Source: Plantactinospora soyae
GTDB taxonomy: Bacteria; Actinomycetota; Actinomycetes; Mycobacteriales; Micromonosporaceae
Direction: 5' to 3'
DNA length: 64,000 nt
NCBI RefSeq assembly: GCF_014874095.1
Contig: NZ_JADBEB010000001.1
Coordinates: forward strand, 8,308,001 to 8,372,000
In this document: piece by piece, positions 9,018 through 17,910 of the stretch
Layout: each line of letters starts with the position of its first letter
How positions within the stretch are numbered: position 1 is the first letter of the stretch
Position numbers and translations under genes: made by a program
Notes under the pieces: model-generated
The model's database searches: none
Seen by the model: only the letters and a program-made list of their open reading frames with translations
Told to the model about the DNA's origin: nothing

Positions 9018-10910
9018 ATGGGTGGGTTCAGCAGGATGTGGCGGGTCGGAATAGCGGTACTCCCGGTGGTGGCGGTGGCCGTCCTGGGCGTTACGCCACC
9101 GGCGAGCGCCGAGCAGGCACCGGAGATCGTGGTCTCCGACGGCGTGACGCAGCCGGTGTTCGGCTACGCCGACGCCATCCGGGAACGGCTGTTCATCGAC
9201 TCGACGTTCGACAGCGATCTCGACGGGCTGCGCGACATCATCGCGTTCGACCTGATGCGGCCGAAGGCGACCGCCGACGGGCTCAAGGTGCCGGTCGTCA
9301 TGGACGCCAGTCCGTACTACTCGACCGTCTGTCGGGGCAACGAGTCCGAGTGCAAGGCCGACCTCGACGGTGACGGCCTGCTCGACCGCTGGCCGCTGTT
9401 CTACGACAACTACTTCGTACCACGCGGCTACGCGGTCATCCTGCTGGACATGGTCGGCACCAACAACTCCACCGGCTGCCCGACCACCAACGCCAACCAG
9501 GACAACCTGAGCGCCAAGCAGGCGATCAACTGGCTGAACGGTCGGGCCACCGCCCGGAACGCCGCCGGACAGATCGTCGAGGCGGACTGGCACAACGGCC
9601 GGACCGGCATGATCGGCAAGTCGTACGACGGATCACTGGCCATAGCGACGGCGGTGACCGGCGTCAAGGGCCTGACCACGGTGGTGCCGATCAGCGGCCC
9701 GACCGAGTACTACGACTACGTACGCAGCAACGGGGTGGTCACCCGGGGCAACAGTTACGTGGCGTCGCTGGCGAACACGGTGACCAATCCGGAACGCCGG
9801 GACTACTGCAAACCGGTCCGGGACGCGATGGCGGCCGCCGACGGTGACGAGACCGGCGACTACTCGCCGTTCTGGGGTGAGCGCAGCTACGTCAAGCGGG
9901 CCGACCGGGTCAAGGCCAGCGTGCTGCTCTACCACGGGCTCAACGACGACAACGTCCGGCCGGACCACTTCAGCAAGTTCTGGTACGAGCTGGCCGCGAA
10001 CGACGTGCCGCGCAAGCTGTGGCTCTCCCAGGAGGGCCACGTCGACCCGTTCGACTCGCGTCGGGCGGTCTGGGTGAACACCCTGCACCGCTGGTTCGAC
10101 TTCTGGCTGCACCAGGTGCCGAACGGGATCATGGACGAGCCCCGGGTCGACCTGGAGCGCTCGGCCGACGTCTGGGAGACGCACGCCGACTGGCCGATCC
10201 CGGGGATGACCGAGACCGAGATCTTCCTCCAACCGGGCACCGGCGGTGCGGGCGGCCTGAAGCTGGTGCCGTGGCAGAAGGCGGCCACCCAGACCTTCGC
10301 GGACGATCCGGCGCAGAGTCAGAACACCATGATTCTCAACCCGGACGCGGTCCAGCCGAGCCGGCTGGCGTTCCTGTCGGCGCCGCTACGCGCGCCGCTG
10401 CACGTCTCCGGTACGCCGGTGGTGAAGTTGCGGGCCAGCGCGGACAAGACCGACACGAACTTCGGGGCGATCCTGGTCGACTACGGCACCGCCGAGCGGG
10501 TGGCGCACCGGATGTCCGGCGAGGGCATCATCACGCTGGAGAGCCAGGACTGTTGGGGGCAGACCAGCCCGACCGACGACGGCTGCTACAAGCAGACCCA
10601 GAAGCGGGTGGCCACCGCCGACCTCGAACTGGTCACCAAGGGCATCCTGGACGCCCAGAACCGCAAGTCGATCCGTACGGCCGAACCGCTGGTTCCGGGT
10701 CAGCTGTACAACTTCGACTTCCCGCTGCTGCCCGAGGACTACGTCTTCCAGCCCGGTCACCGGATCGGCGTGATCATCGTCGGCAGCTACCCGCAGTACT
10801 CCAGCCAGACCGACCCGAACCGGGCCACCATCGATGTGGCGCTGAAGACCAGCCACATCGTGTTGCCGATCGTCGGCGGCACCCCCGCGGCGCACGCCGC
10901 CGGGCTCTGA
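9018..10910 (+). CDS. Secreted Xaa-Pro dipeptidyl-peptidase-like S15/CocE family hydrolase
   Basis: 630 residues starting at ATG 9018 with AAGGAGGG upstream. A signal peptide ends at ASA-EQA near residue 32. The alpha/beta-hydrolase part has the nucleophile Ser202 in GKSYDG, an acid residue around Asp310-311 in HGLNDDNV, and His341 in EGHVDPF, the order expected for the S15/CocE triad. The C-terminal third (from about 440) forms the beta-sandwich found in X-prolyl dipeptidyl peptidases and cocaine esterase. The likely role is extracellular release of Xaa-Pro dipeptides from peptides, although an esterase activity fits equally well. It ends at a strong hairpin shared with the convergent gene. 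Confidence 0.9.
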   Translation: MGGFSRMWRVGIAVLPVVAVAVLGVTPPASAEQAPEIVVSDGVTQPVFGYADAIRERLFIDSTFDSDLDGLRDIIAFDLMRPKATADGLKVPVVMDASPYYSTVCRGNESECKADLDGDGLLDRWPLFYDNYFVPRGYAVILLDMVGTNNSTGCPTTNANQDNLSAKQAINWLNGRATARNAAGQIVEADWHNGRTGMIGKSYDGSLAIATAVTGVKGLTTVVPISGPTEYYDYVRSNGVVTRGNSYVASLANTVTNPERRDYCKPVRDAMAAADGDETGDYSPFWGERSYVKRADRVKASVLLYHGLNDDNVRPDHFSKFWYELAANDVPRKLWLSQEGHVDPFDSRRAVWVNTLHRWFDFWLHQVPNGIMDEPRVDLERSADVWETHADWPIPGMTETEIFLQPGTGGAGGLKLVPWQKAATQTFADDPAQSQNTMILNPDAVQPSRLAFLSAPLRAPLHVSGTPVVKLRASADKTDTNFGAILVDYGTAERVAHRMSGEGIITLESQDCWGQTSPTDDGCYKQTQKRVATADLELVTKGILDAQNRKSIRTAEPLVPGQLYNFDFPLLPEDYVFQPGHRIGVIIVGSYPQYSSQTDPNRATIDVALKTSHIVLPIVGGTPAAHAAGL

Positions 10911-10915
10911 GCCCA

Positions 10916-10954
10916 GCCGTGGCCGGGTGAGGATCCGACTCACCCGGTCACGGC
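10916..10954. terminator. Bidirectional hairpin terminator
   Basis: Arms 10916-10931 and 10939-10954 pair over 16 bases with a single G:T, around a 7-base loop. The hairpin lies between two convergent genes and covers the stop codon of the DapA-like gene. There is no T-tract, as is common in high-GC actinomycetes. Confidence 0.75.
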
Positions 10955-11856
10955 CGGCTCCCGGGATCCGCCGCAACACCAGAACCGACCGACGCCAGCG
11001 CGTCGAGGTGGCCGTACGCCGTCGCGGTGCTCTCCGGCCGGGCCGGCAGCAGCGGCAACCGGACCGCCGCGCTCGGAATGCGACCCTGGGCGTGCAGCAC
11101 CGCCTTGACCACCGTCGGGTTCGGTTCGGCGAACAGGGCCGTCGACAGGAGGCTGAGCCGCCCGCCCAGGGTTCGGGCGGCGGCAACGTCGCCGGCCTGC
11201 CACAGCGTGATCAACCGGGCGTAGTCGGCGGTGGCCAGATGCGCCGACGCCATGATGGCGCCGTGCGCGCCGAGGGCGAGCACCGCCGAAACGAACGCGT
11301 CGTCACCGCCGAGGATCGCCAGGCCGGCGGGCGGGTCGGCGAACAGCGCCACGGTGTCGGCGTTGATGCCGTCCGGGGCGTACTTCAGGCCCAGCACCCC
11401 GGGCAACCCGGCCAGTTGGCGGAGCGTCTCCACCGGCAGGTACTGGCCGGTCCGGCGCGGGACGTCGTAGACGACCAGCGGCACCGGGCTGGTCGCGGCG
11501 AGGTGGGTGAAGTGGGCGAGCACCCCGGCCGCACCGGGACGGACGAACGGCGGCACCGAGGTCAACGCCGCCACCACCTCCGGCCGACCGGCCAGCCCGC
11601 GCAACGCCTGCGGATCGTGGGCGCCGACCAGCAACTGCGCGCCGCGTTCACGGCAGGCCCGGGCGGCCACCTCGACCACCGCGTCCTGCTCGGCCGTGCT
11701 GAGCGAGCCGGGCTCGGCGGTGGTGCCGAGCGCCACCAGGCCGCTGGCGCCGGACTCCAGCACCTGGTGCGCGAGTCCCTCCAGCACGTCGAGCGCCACC
11801 GCCCCGGAGTCGTCGAACGGGGTGATCAATGGAACGTACAGGCCGGTCAGTGTCAT
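10948..11856 (-). CDS. Dihydrodipicolinate synthase (DapA)/N-acetylneuraminate lyase family protein
   Basis: 302 residues from ATG 11856, preceded by GGGAGG. The (beta/alpha)8 aldolase signatures are present: PLITPFDD at the N-terminus, GTTAEPGSL in place of the usual GTTGE, Tyr130 in YDVPRRTG, and the Schiff-base Lys158 in GLKYAPDG. The family condenses or cleaves pyruvate adducts. The changed GTTAE loop and the position next to a divergent LysR regulator, away from other lysine genes, make a catabolic or specialised aldolase as likely as lysine biosynthesis. I therefore give no gene symbol. Confidence 0.85.
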   Translation of the reverse strand: MTLTGLYVPLITPFDDSGAVALDVLEGLAHQVLESGASGLVALGTTAEPGSLSTAEQDAVVEVAARACRERGAQLLVGAHDPQALRGLAGRPEVVAALTSVPPFVRPGAAGVLAHFTHLAATSPVPLVVYDVPRRTGQYLPVETLRQLAGLPGVLGLKYAPDGINADTVALFADPPAGLAILGGDDAFVSAVLALGAHGAIMASAHLATADYARLITLWQAGDVAAARTLGGRLSLLSTALFAEPNPTVVKAVLHAQGRIPSAAVRLPLLPARPESTATAYGHLDALASVGSGVAADPGSRP

Positions 11857-11890
11857 GGCTCCAGCCTCCCCTGGAAGAAAGGAAAGAACC

Positions 11891-11925
11891 AGTTCACGTT
11901 CCTTCAGCGAAGCGTAAGCTGAACT
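11891..11925. promoter_or_regulatory. Nested inverted repeats between dapA-like and LysR genes
   Basis: TTCAGC (11903-11908) and GCTGAA (11918-11923) face each other over 9 bases. An outer pair AGTTCA/TGAACT (11891-11896, 11920-11925) brackets them. The 70-base gap between the divergent starts is where a LysR regulator would be expected to bind; the role is inferred. Confidence 0.5.
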
Positions 11926-11926
11926 G

Positions 11927-12829
11927 ATGCTCGACGTCCGCCGGCTCCGGCTGCTACGCGACCTGGCCCATCTCGGCACCATCGCCGCGGTCGCCCAGGC
12001 CCACGCGTACACCCCGTCCGCCGTGTCCCAGCAACTCGCCGCGCTGCAACGCGAGGCGGGCGTACCGCTGCTGGAACACACCGGTCGCACCGTCCGGCTC
12101 ACCCCCGCCGGAACGGCGCTCGCGCAGCACACCGAGACCGTGCTCGCCGCCCTCGAAGCCGCGACCGCCACCCTGGCCGCCGCCCAGGCCGAGCTCTCCG
12201 GAACCGTCCACATCGGCGCCTTTCCGAGCGCCGTACGCACGCTGCTGCCCCCGGCCCTGGTCGCGCTGGGCCGCGACCATCCCGGCCTCGACCTCATGGT
12301 CACCGAACTCGACCCGGTCGCCGTGCCGGACGCGTTACGGGACCGGCGGCTGGACGTCGCACTGCTGCACGACTACGACATCGTGCCGATCGCGCCCGAC
12401 CCGGCCCTGGACTCGACCCCGCTGCTCGACGAGACGGTCTTCCTCGCCGTACCCGACGACGGTGTGCACCTCGACCCGGCCGGTGATCCGATTTCGGCCG
12501 CCCGGAACGCCGCCTGGATCGTCGGCACCCCCGGCACGCTGTGCCACACCGTCGCCGAGCGGGTCTGTCACACCGCCGGCTTCCTTCCCAGGGTGCGCCA
12601 CCACGCCGACGACTTCACCGCCGTACTCGCCCTGGTCGCCGCCGGTCAGGGCGTCGCACTGGTACCGCAGCTCGGCGCGATCCAACCGCCTCCGGGCGTA
12701 CGGCTCCGGCCGCTGGCCGCCCACCGACGCACCCGGATCGCCTACCGGCGCGGCGCCGCCGACCACCCCGCGATCGCCGCGTGCGTCTCGGCGCTGCGCG
12801 CGTCGACCAGCGCCTTCCTACCCTCCTGA
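11927..12829 (+). CDS. LysR family transcriptional regulator
   Basis: 300 residues. The N-terminal winged helix-turn-helix is clear (LRLLRDLAHLGTIAAVAQAHAY, then PSAVSQQLAALQREAG), followed by the linker helix and a periplasmic-binding-protein-like effector domain from about 90 (GTVHIGAFPSAV). It is divergent from the DapA-like gene with a 70-base gap, the classical layout for a LysR regulator and its target. It probably controls that gene and itself in response to a small ligand that the sequence does not identify. Confidence 0.92.
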   Translation: MLDVRRLRLLRDLAHLGTIAAVAQAHAYTPSAVSQQLAALQREAGVPLLEHTGRTVRLTPAGTALAQHTETVLAALEAATATLAAAQAELSGTVHIGAFPSAVRTLLPPALVALGRDHPGLDLMVTELDPVAVPDALRDRRLDVALLHDYDIVPIAPDPALDSTPLLDETVFLAVPDDGVHLDPAGDPISAARNAAWIVGTPGTLCHTVAERVCHTAGFLPRVRHHADDFTAVLALVAAGQGVALVPQLGAIQPPPGVRLRPLAAHRRTRIAYRRGAADHPAIAACVSALRASTSAFLPS

Positions 12830-12893
12830 ACCGGCGACCCGACGCTGCTGGACGTAGCCACCACATGCCTTCGGTATTGCCACCGACCGGAGG

Positions 12894-14681
12894 TCACCGG
12901 TACGCCCGTTCCTGGAGCCGGTACAGCTCGGCGTAGCCGCGCCCCGCCGCCATCAGCTCGGCATGGCTGCCGAACTCGGCTACCCGGCCGTCCTCCAGCA
13001 CCACGATCAGGTCGGCCATCCGTACGGTCGTGAAGCGGTGCGAGACCAGGACGGTGACGGCGCCCTGCCGGGTCGCCGCGCGTACCTGCTGCACGAAGTG
13101 CTGGAACAGGTCGTGCTCGGCGAGCGGGTCGAGCGCCGCGGTGGGCTCGTCGAGCACCACGCAGAGCGGCGGGCGGTCGCCGGCCACCTCACGCATCAGG
13201 GACCGGGCCAGTGCCAGCCGCTGCCACTGGCCGAGCGACGGCTCGACCCCGCCGAAGGCGGCACCGAGCTGGGTGTCCAGACGCTGCGGCAGCCGGGCGA
13301 GGACGTCAGCGGCGCCGGCCCGATCCACCGCGGCCTCGACCGTCGGCCGGTCGCGGATGTGCCGGACGTCGCCGACGCCGACCGTCTCCCGGGCCAGCAG
13401 CCGGATCCGGGCGAAGTCCTGGAAGACACCGGAGAGGCTGGCCTGCCACCGGTCGCGGGCGATGTCGGCGAGCGGCTCGTCGTCCACGGTGATGTACCCG
13501 GCCGTCGGCTCGTAGACGCCGGTGAGGAGCTTGATCAGCGTGGACTTGCCGGCACCGTTGACGCCGACGACCGCGACGGTGCTGCCGGCGGGCAGGTGCA
13601 GGTTGACGCCGTGCAACACGTCATGCTCGGCCGTCGGGTAGCGGAACCGGACGTCGTGCAGCGTGATGCCCCGGGTCAGGACCGCCGGTGCCGGGGTACC
13701 CGGACGGGCCGCCTCGGCCGCGTAGCGCCGCAGCCACGAGTAGTGCTCCACCGCCTGACCCGCCTCGGCCACGGTGTTGAGGCTGGTCAGCACCGTACGC
13801 AGTTGACTCTGTAGCTGGGTCGCCAGCGACACGACCATGACGGCGGCGCCCACGGTCGTCCGGCCGGAGCGGATCAGGTCCGCGACGACGACCAGGGCGG
13901 CCGCCACCCCGGCCGCGTAGAGGAGCCAGGCGCCGCTGGAGTAGGCGGCGGCCCGGAGCCGGGCACCCGTCTCCAGCGCCACGGCCTCGTCCCACAGCCC
14001 GGACGCGTGCCGGCTCAGCGTCGCCCCACTGCCGGCCAGCATCACCTCCTTTGCCGGCTCCGGCTCGACGCAGAGCTCGTGCAGCCGCCGCTCCCGCCGG
14101 AGGATCTCCATGCCCGCGTCGCGCGCGTCGCGCAACAGCCGGTCGGCACGCCGGCTGGCCAGGAAGACCGGCACCGCCAGCAGGGCCAGCAGGCACAGCG
14201 CCGGACTGACCCAGCCGAGCAGGCCGATGGTGACCGCCAGGCTTCCCACGGCGGCCGTCGCGTCAAGGGTGGACCAGGGCATCCCGGCGATCGACTGCGA
14301 GTTCTTGAAGATCCGGTCCCACCGGTTGATGTACGGCCCGTACTCGACGTGGGTGATCGTCGGAATCGACGAGACGGCCTGCTGGATCTCCTCGTTGAAC
14401 GCCATCCGCACCCGGCCGACCAGATAGATGATCAGATTCGACTGGACCCGGCCGGCCCCGCTGGAGAGCCCGTACGCGGCGGCGCCCAGCGCGATCGCTC
14501 CGACCACGGCGGCGACCTGGTGGGCCGCGCTGCTGTCGACGAGCCACCGCTGGCTCAGCCCCACCGCCGCGATGACCCCGGCCTGCCCGATCATCAGAGT
14601 GCACAGCACCGTCGCGGCGCGCCGGTCGGCCCGGACGGTCAGCCGGGTGACGTGCCGCAGCAGTCGCAGCCAGTCGATCAT
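12894..14681 (-). CDS. ABC exporter half-transporter (TM + ATPase), second subunit
   Basis: 595 residues from ATG 14681, overlapping the stop of the upstream ABC gene in ATGA. About six N-terminal hydrophobic segments (residues 20-310) precede an ATPase domain with Walker A GVNGAGKS, Q-loop FQDF, a degenerate signature PSLGQWQR instead of LSGGQ, Walker B VVLDEPTAALD with the catalytic Glu, and switch LVSHRFTT. It most likely pairs with 14678-16504 as a heterodimeric type IV exporter. The cargo is unknown: no precursor peptide, maturation enzyme or resistance gene sits beside it. Confidence 0.92.
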   Translation of the reverse strand: MIDWLRLLRHVTRLTVRADRRAATVLCTLMIGQAGVIAAVGLSQRWLVDSSAAHQVAAVVGAIALGAAAYGLSSGAGRVQSNLIIYLVGRVRMAFNEEIQQAVSSIPTITHVEYGPYINRWDRIFKNSQSIAGMPWSTLDATAAVGSLAVTIGLLGWVSPALCLLALLAVPVFLASRRADRLLRDARDAGMEILRRERRLHELCVEPEPAKEVMLAGSGATLSRHASGLWDEAVALETGARLRAAAYSSGAWLLYAAGVAAALVVVADLIRSGRTTVGAAVMVVSLATQLQSQLRTVLTSLNTVAEAGQAVEHYSWLRRYAAEAARPGTPAPAVLTRGITLHDVRFRYPTAEHDVLHGVNLHLPAGSTVAVVGVNGAGKSTLIKLLTGVYEPTAGYITVDDEPLADIARDRWQASLSGVFQDFARIRLLARETVGVGDVRHIRDRPTVEAAVDRAGAADVLARLPQRLDTQLGAAFGGVEPSLGQWQRLALARSLMREVAGDRPPLCVVLDEPTAALDPLAEHDLFQHFVQQVRAATRQGAVTVLVSHRFTTVRMADLIVVLEDGRVAEFGSHAELMAAGRGYAELYRLQERAYR

Positions 14682-16504
14682 CGGGCCTCCACGGTGAACG
14701 CCTCGGCCTGCACCGTGAAGAACCGCGCGTAGTCGCCACCGAGCGCCATCAGCTCGTCGTGCGAACCGTCCTCGGCGACCCGCCCGGCGCGGAGCAGGAT
14801 GATCCGGTCGGCGGGCCGTACGGTCGACAGCCGGTGCGAGATGAGCACTGTCGTCGTGTTGTGGACCCGGGACACCACCCGCTGGTGGAACTCGGCCTCG
14901 GCCCGGACGTCGAGGTGGGCCGTCGGCTCGTCGAGGACGAGGACCCGCCCGCCGGCCGCGACGGCGAACAGCACCCGGGCCAGGGCGACCCGCTGCCACT
15001 GGCCGCCGGACAGGCCCGTACCGTCCGTTCCCTCGCTCCACAGCGACGTGTCGAGCCCGTCGGCAAGTTCGGCCAGCAACCGCGTACCGCCGGCCCGGTC
15101 GAGGGCGTCCCGTACCGCGTCGTCGCCGGCCAGGTGGGGTGCCGCGAAGGTGACGTTCTCCCGCAGGCTGGCCGGGTACCGCACGAAGTCGCCGAAGAGC
15201 ACCGCCAGGCGCCGCCGCCAGGCCGGCAGGTCGAGGGCCGCGAGGTCGACACCGTCCACGGTGATCCGGCCCGAGTCCGGACGGTAGAGACCGCCGAGCA
15301 GCTTGACGAAGGTGGTCTTGCCGACGCCGTTCTCGCCGACGACGGCGACGGTCTCGCCGGGCCGCAGGGTCACCGTCAGGCCGTCGAGGACGGGAGCGGA
15401 GGTACCTGGGTAGGTGAAGACGACATCCTCGAACCGGACCGTCGGCGGTGTCGGTGTCGGGGACGGGGCCTCCCGGCCCGCTGCGCCGGCTGCCCCGGTT
15501 CCGTACTCGGCCGTGAGTTCGTCGGCGGCCTCGACGCCGCGCAGGCCGTACTCGATGTCGTACGCCTCCATGCCCACGCTGCTGATCGACATGACGCCCC
15601 AGGCCGCGAGGACGAAGGTGATCAGCTGGGCCGGATCGAGCGAGCCGGACAGCACGGCCACGGCCGGTACGGTCAGCGCCGCCGTGGCCGAGCCGACCGC
15701 GAGCAGCGCCGTCCACCACTGTCGACGCAGCACCGCCAGCATCTCCCGGTAGACCGGTGCGTAGGTCCGGGTGGCCGTGGCCCGGACCCGCCCACCGAAC
15801 CAGCCGCTGAGCCCGAACAGCCGTACGTCCTTCGCGGCCCCGATGACGGCCTGCTCGGACAGGTAGTACTCCTTGCGCTGGCCGGCGGTGTCGGCGTCCA
15901 GCAGGTCGATGATGCGCATCCACTGCCGGCGCAGCATCGCCCGGATCAGCAGTGACACCAGGAGCAGCCCGAAGGCCAGCGTCGGGAGGAACGTCGCCAG
16001 CAACGCCGCTGCCGCGAACGCGCTCAGCATCCGGAACACGAGTTCGAGCTGGCCCGCGGCGGCGCTGCCGGCCGAACGGTCCCGACCGAGGCCCATTCCG
16101 CCGTCCACCACCCGGGACGCGCGATCCTGGAAGCTCCGGCCCTCCAGATGGTCGAGGCCCGGCAGGTTGACCGCGATGGCGCGCACCTCGGCCCGTAGGC
16201 GGCCGTCGACGCGCTTGACCACCAGCGTCCGCACGGCGGTCAGGACCAGCCAGACGGCGTGGTCGATCAGGAACAGCCCGGCGACCAGGGCCGCGGCCAC
16301 GAGCACCCGCCGATCGGAGTGTCCGGCCCCGAACACGGCGACCAGATGGCCCACCGACAGCGCCTGTGCCGTCGGGACCACCGCACGGACGAGTTGCAGG
16401 GTCACCAGCGTCCCGGTCGCCGCGAGGCCGGCCCGGGACAGCAGACGCAGCAGCCGGATCCGTGCCGCCGTCGTCCGCCCGGCATCCGTCAGACGTCGTC
16501 GCAT
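14678..16504 (-). CDS. ABC exporter half-transporter (TM + ATPase), first subunit
   Basis: 608 residues. I use ATG 16504 with GGGGGG upstream; a TTG directly before it is possible. Hydrophobic segments occupy residues 25-320. The ATPase domain has Walker A GENGVGKT, an intact LSGGQWQR signature, Walker B LVLDEPTAHLD and switch LISHRLST. The Q-loop position reads LFGDF rather than VFQDF, so the conserved Gln is replaced by Gly. It is translationally coupled to the second half-transporter. Export of a lipid, peptide or drug are all possible. Confidence 0.92.
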   Translation of the reverse strand: MRRRLTDAGRTTAARIRLLRLLSRAGLAATGTLVTLQLVRAVVPTAQALSVGHLVAVFGAGHSDRRVLVAAALVAGLFLIDHAVWLVLTAVRTLVVKRVDGRLRAEVRAIAVNLPGLDHLEGRSFQDRASRVVDGGMGLGRDRSAGSAAAGQLELVFRMLSAFAAAALLATFLPTLAFGLLLVSLLIRAMLRRQWMRIIDLLDADTAGQRKEYYLSEQAVIGAAKDVRLFGLSGWFGGRVRATATRTYAPVYREMLAVLRRQWWTALLAVGSATAALTVPAVAVLSGSLDPAQLITFVLAAWGVMSISSVGMEAYDIEYGLRGVEAADELTAEYGTGAAGAAGREAPSPTPTPPTVRFEDVVFTYPGTSAPVLDGLTVTLRPGETVAVVGENGVGKTTFVKLLGGLYRPDSGRITVDGVDLAALDLPAWRRRLAVLFGDFVRYPASLRENVTFAAPHLAGDDAVRDALDRAGGTRLLAELADGLDTSLWSEGTDGTGLSGGQWQRVALARVLFAVAAGGRVLVLDEPTAHLDVRAEAEFHQRVVSRVHNTTTVLISHRLSTVRPADRIILLRAGRVAEDGSHDELMALGGDYARFFTVQAEAFTVEAR

Positions 16505-16637
16505 CAACCGCGCCCCCCGTCGATCGACCGTTGTTGATGGTCGCGACGTCGGCGCCGGACGGCAACCGAATTACCGACAGGACGGCGGCGGTTCCGGATC
16601 CGCGATGCGGGCCCCGGATCACCTCACCCTGCGGCTG

Positions 16638-17084
16638 TCAGGCCTCGATCCAGCCGTGCGACCGCGCGAGATCGACGATCCGCTGGCGTACCTGCACGAT
16701 CTGGGCACCGGTCAGCGACGGCACGTACTGGAGAAGGGTCTCCGTCACCTCGGCGGTGAACTCCCGGGGCGCGAGCACGTCGCACATCCCGTCGTCGTCA
16801 CCCGTGGCCGCCGTCCTGAGCCGCTCCTGCGCAGCGGGGACCGAGGTCTCCGGCCCTGCCGCCGCCGCGTCCTCCACGATCCGGACCGTGGACACCTTCA
16901 GGCCGCGGTCGCCCGCCTCCACCTCGTACTCGACGCGCATTCCGGGATGCACCAGGTGCCGCTTCTCACCGAAGTCGTTCGCGTGTACGAAGACGTCCTC
17001 CCCGCCACCGAACGGCGCGATGAAGCCGTACCCCCGGACCTCGTCGAACCGCAGAACCTTACCGTCCGCCACCACAACCACCAC
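16638..17084 (-). CDS. Cold-shock-domain protein with C-terminal extension
   Basis: 148 residues, start at one of three close GTG codons (17084, 17078 or 17075); GGTAGGTGG lies just upstream. Residues 5-70 are a cold-shock domain with RNP1-like GYGFIAPF and RNP2-like VFVHAND, which bind single-stranded RNA or DNA. Standard Csp proteins are about 67 residues, so the remaining 75 or so (acidic linker, then an amphipathic end with LLQYVPSLTGAQI) are an extra module of unknown function. A role as an RNA chaperone or stress regulator is inferred. It is followed, with a 133-base gap, by the ABC exporter pair. Confidence 0.88.
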   Translation of the reverse strand: MVVVVADGKVLRFDEVRGYGFIAPFGGGEDVFVHANDFGEKRHLVHPGMRVEYEVEAGDRGLKVSTVRIVEDAAAAGPETSVPAAQERLRTAATGDDDGMCDVLAPREFTAEVTETLLQYVPSLTGAQIVQVRQRIVDLARSHGWIEA

Positions 17085-17361
17085 CTACCACCAGACGCGC
17101 CGACTACGACACGCCGGGACCGCCACCGGTCCGGACACCGTCCCCAGACGGCGACCAGCGGCCCGGTCCCAGCGTGGTCACGATACCGCCACCCGGACCC
17201 GTGGGCGGCCCCACCGGCACCTCCACCGACCGCACCGATGGGCCACCCGGGCGGCCCGAGCCCGGGTCGGTGCAGGGTGAGCTGGGGCAGGGACGTTTCG
17301 GCTGGTTACCCGGGGGGCAACAACGATGCCGTCACACCCCCTCAAGGCTTGGAGGCATCAG

Positions 17362-17637
17362 ATGGCCGTCGCTGGCATTATCTCCGCGATCGTCGTGGGT
17401 CTGATCATCGGCGCGCTCGGGCGTCTGGTCGTACCCGGCAAGCAGAACATTCCGATCTGGCTGACACTGGTCATCGGCATCGTGGCCGCCCTGGTGGGCA
17501 CCGCCATCGCCCGCGGCGCGAACCTGGCCGAGACCGACGGCATCGACTGGGTGGAGATCCTCATCCAGGTCGTGCTCGCCGCGCTCGCCGTGGCCGCGGT
17601 CGCCGGCTTCTACGGGCGGCGGCATATCAACCGCTGA
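17362..17637 (+). CDS. GlsB/YeaQ/YmgE family membrane protein
   Basis: 91 residues starting at ATG 17362 with TTGGAGG upstream; an in-frame ATG at 17326 lacks a site. Three hydrophobic helices are evident (IISAIVVGLIIGALG; LTLVIGIVAALVG; VVLAALAVAAVAG), and the GRLVVPGKQ motif between the first two is characteristic of the transglycosylase-associated/GlsB family. Members are small inner-membrane proteins often linked to general stress; mechanism unknown. Confidence 0.88.
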   Translation: MAVAGIISAIVVGLIIGALGRLVVPGKQNIPIWLTLVIGIVAALVGTAIARGANLAETDGIDWVEILIQVVLAALAVAAVAGFYGRRHINR

Positions 17638-17650
17638 CCGGGTCATCTCC

Positions 17651-17693
17651 CACGACGGCGGCGCGCTCCGGCCCGGAGCGCGCCGCCGTCGTG
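17651..17693 (+). terminator. Perfect 20-bp hairpin terminator
   Basis: Arms 17651-17670 and 17674-17693 are exact reverse complements around a 3-base loop, 13 bases after the stop of the GlsB-like gene. There is no T-run. The rest of the 273-base gap to the NAD kinase gene shows nothing else. Confidence 0.8.
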
Positions 17694-17910
17694 GTCGGAG
17701 CGCCCGCGCCCGACGAGCGGCACTCCCGGGGCAACCTCGAAGCGGCCGCCCGGCGCCACGGGGTGGGCGTACCGTCGAGGGGTCGGCCTGCGGCGGGGTT
17801 GACCGGGCAGACTCAGCTGCGGGGGCGGCAGCCGCGAGTCCGACCGGATCGCTCACCGACCGGAGCCGCTGGCGTACCCGGTGACAGGGAGCAGGGACGA
17901 GAGAGCGGTC

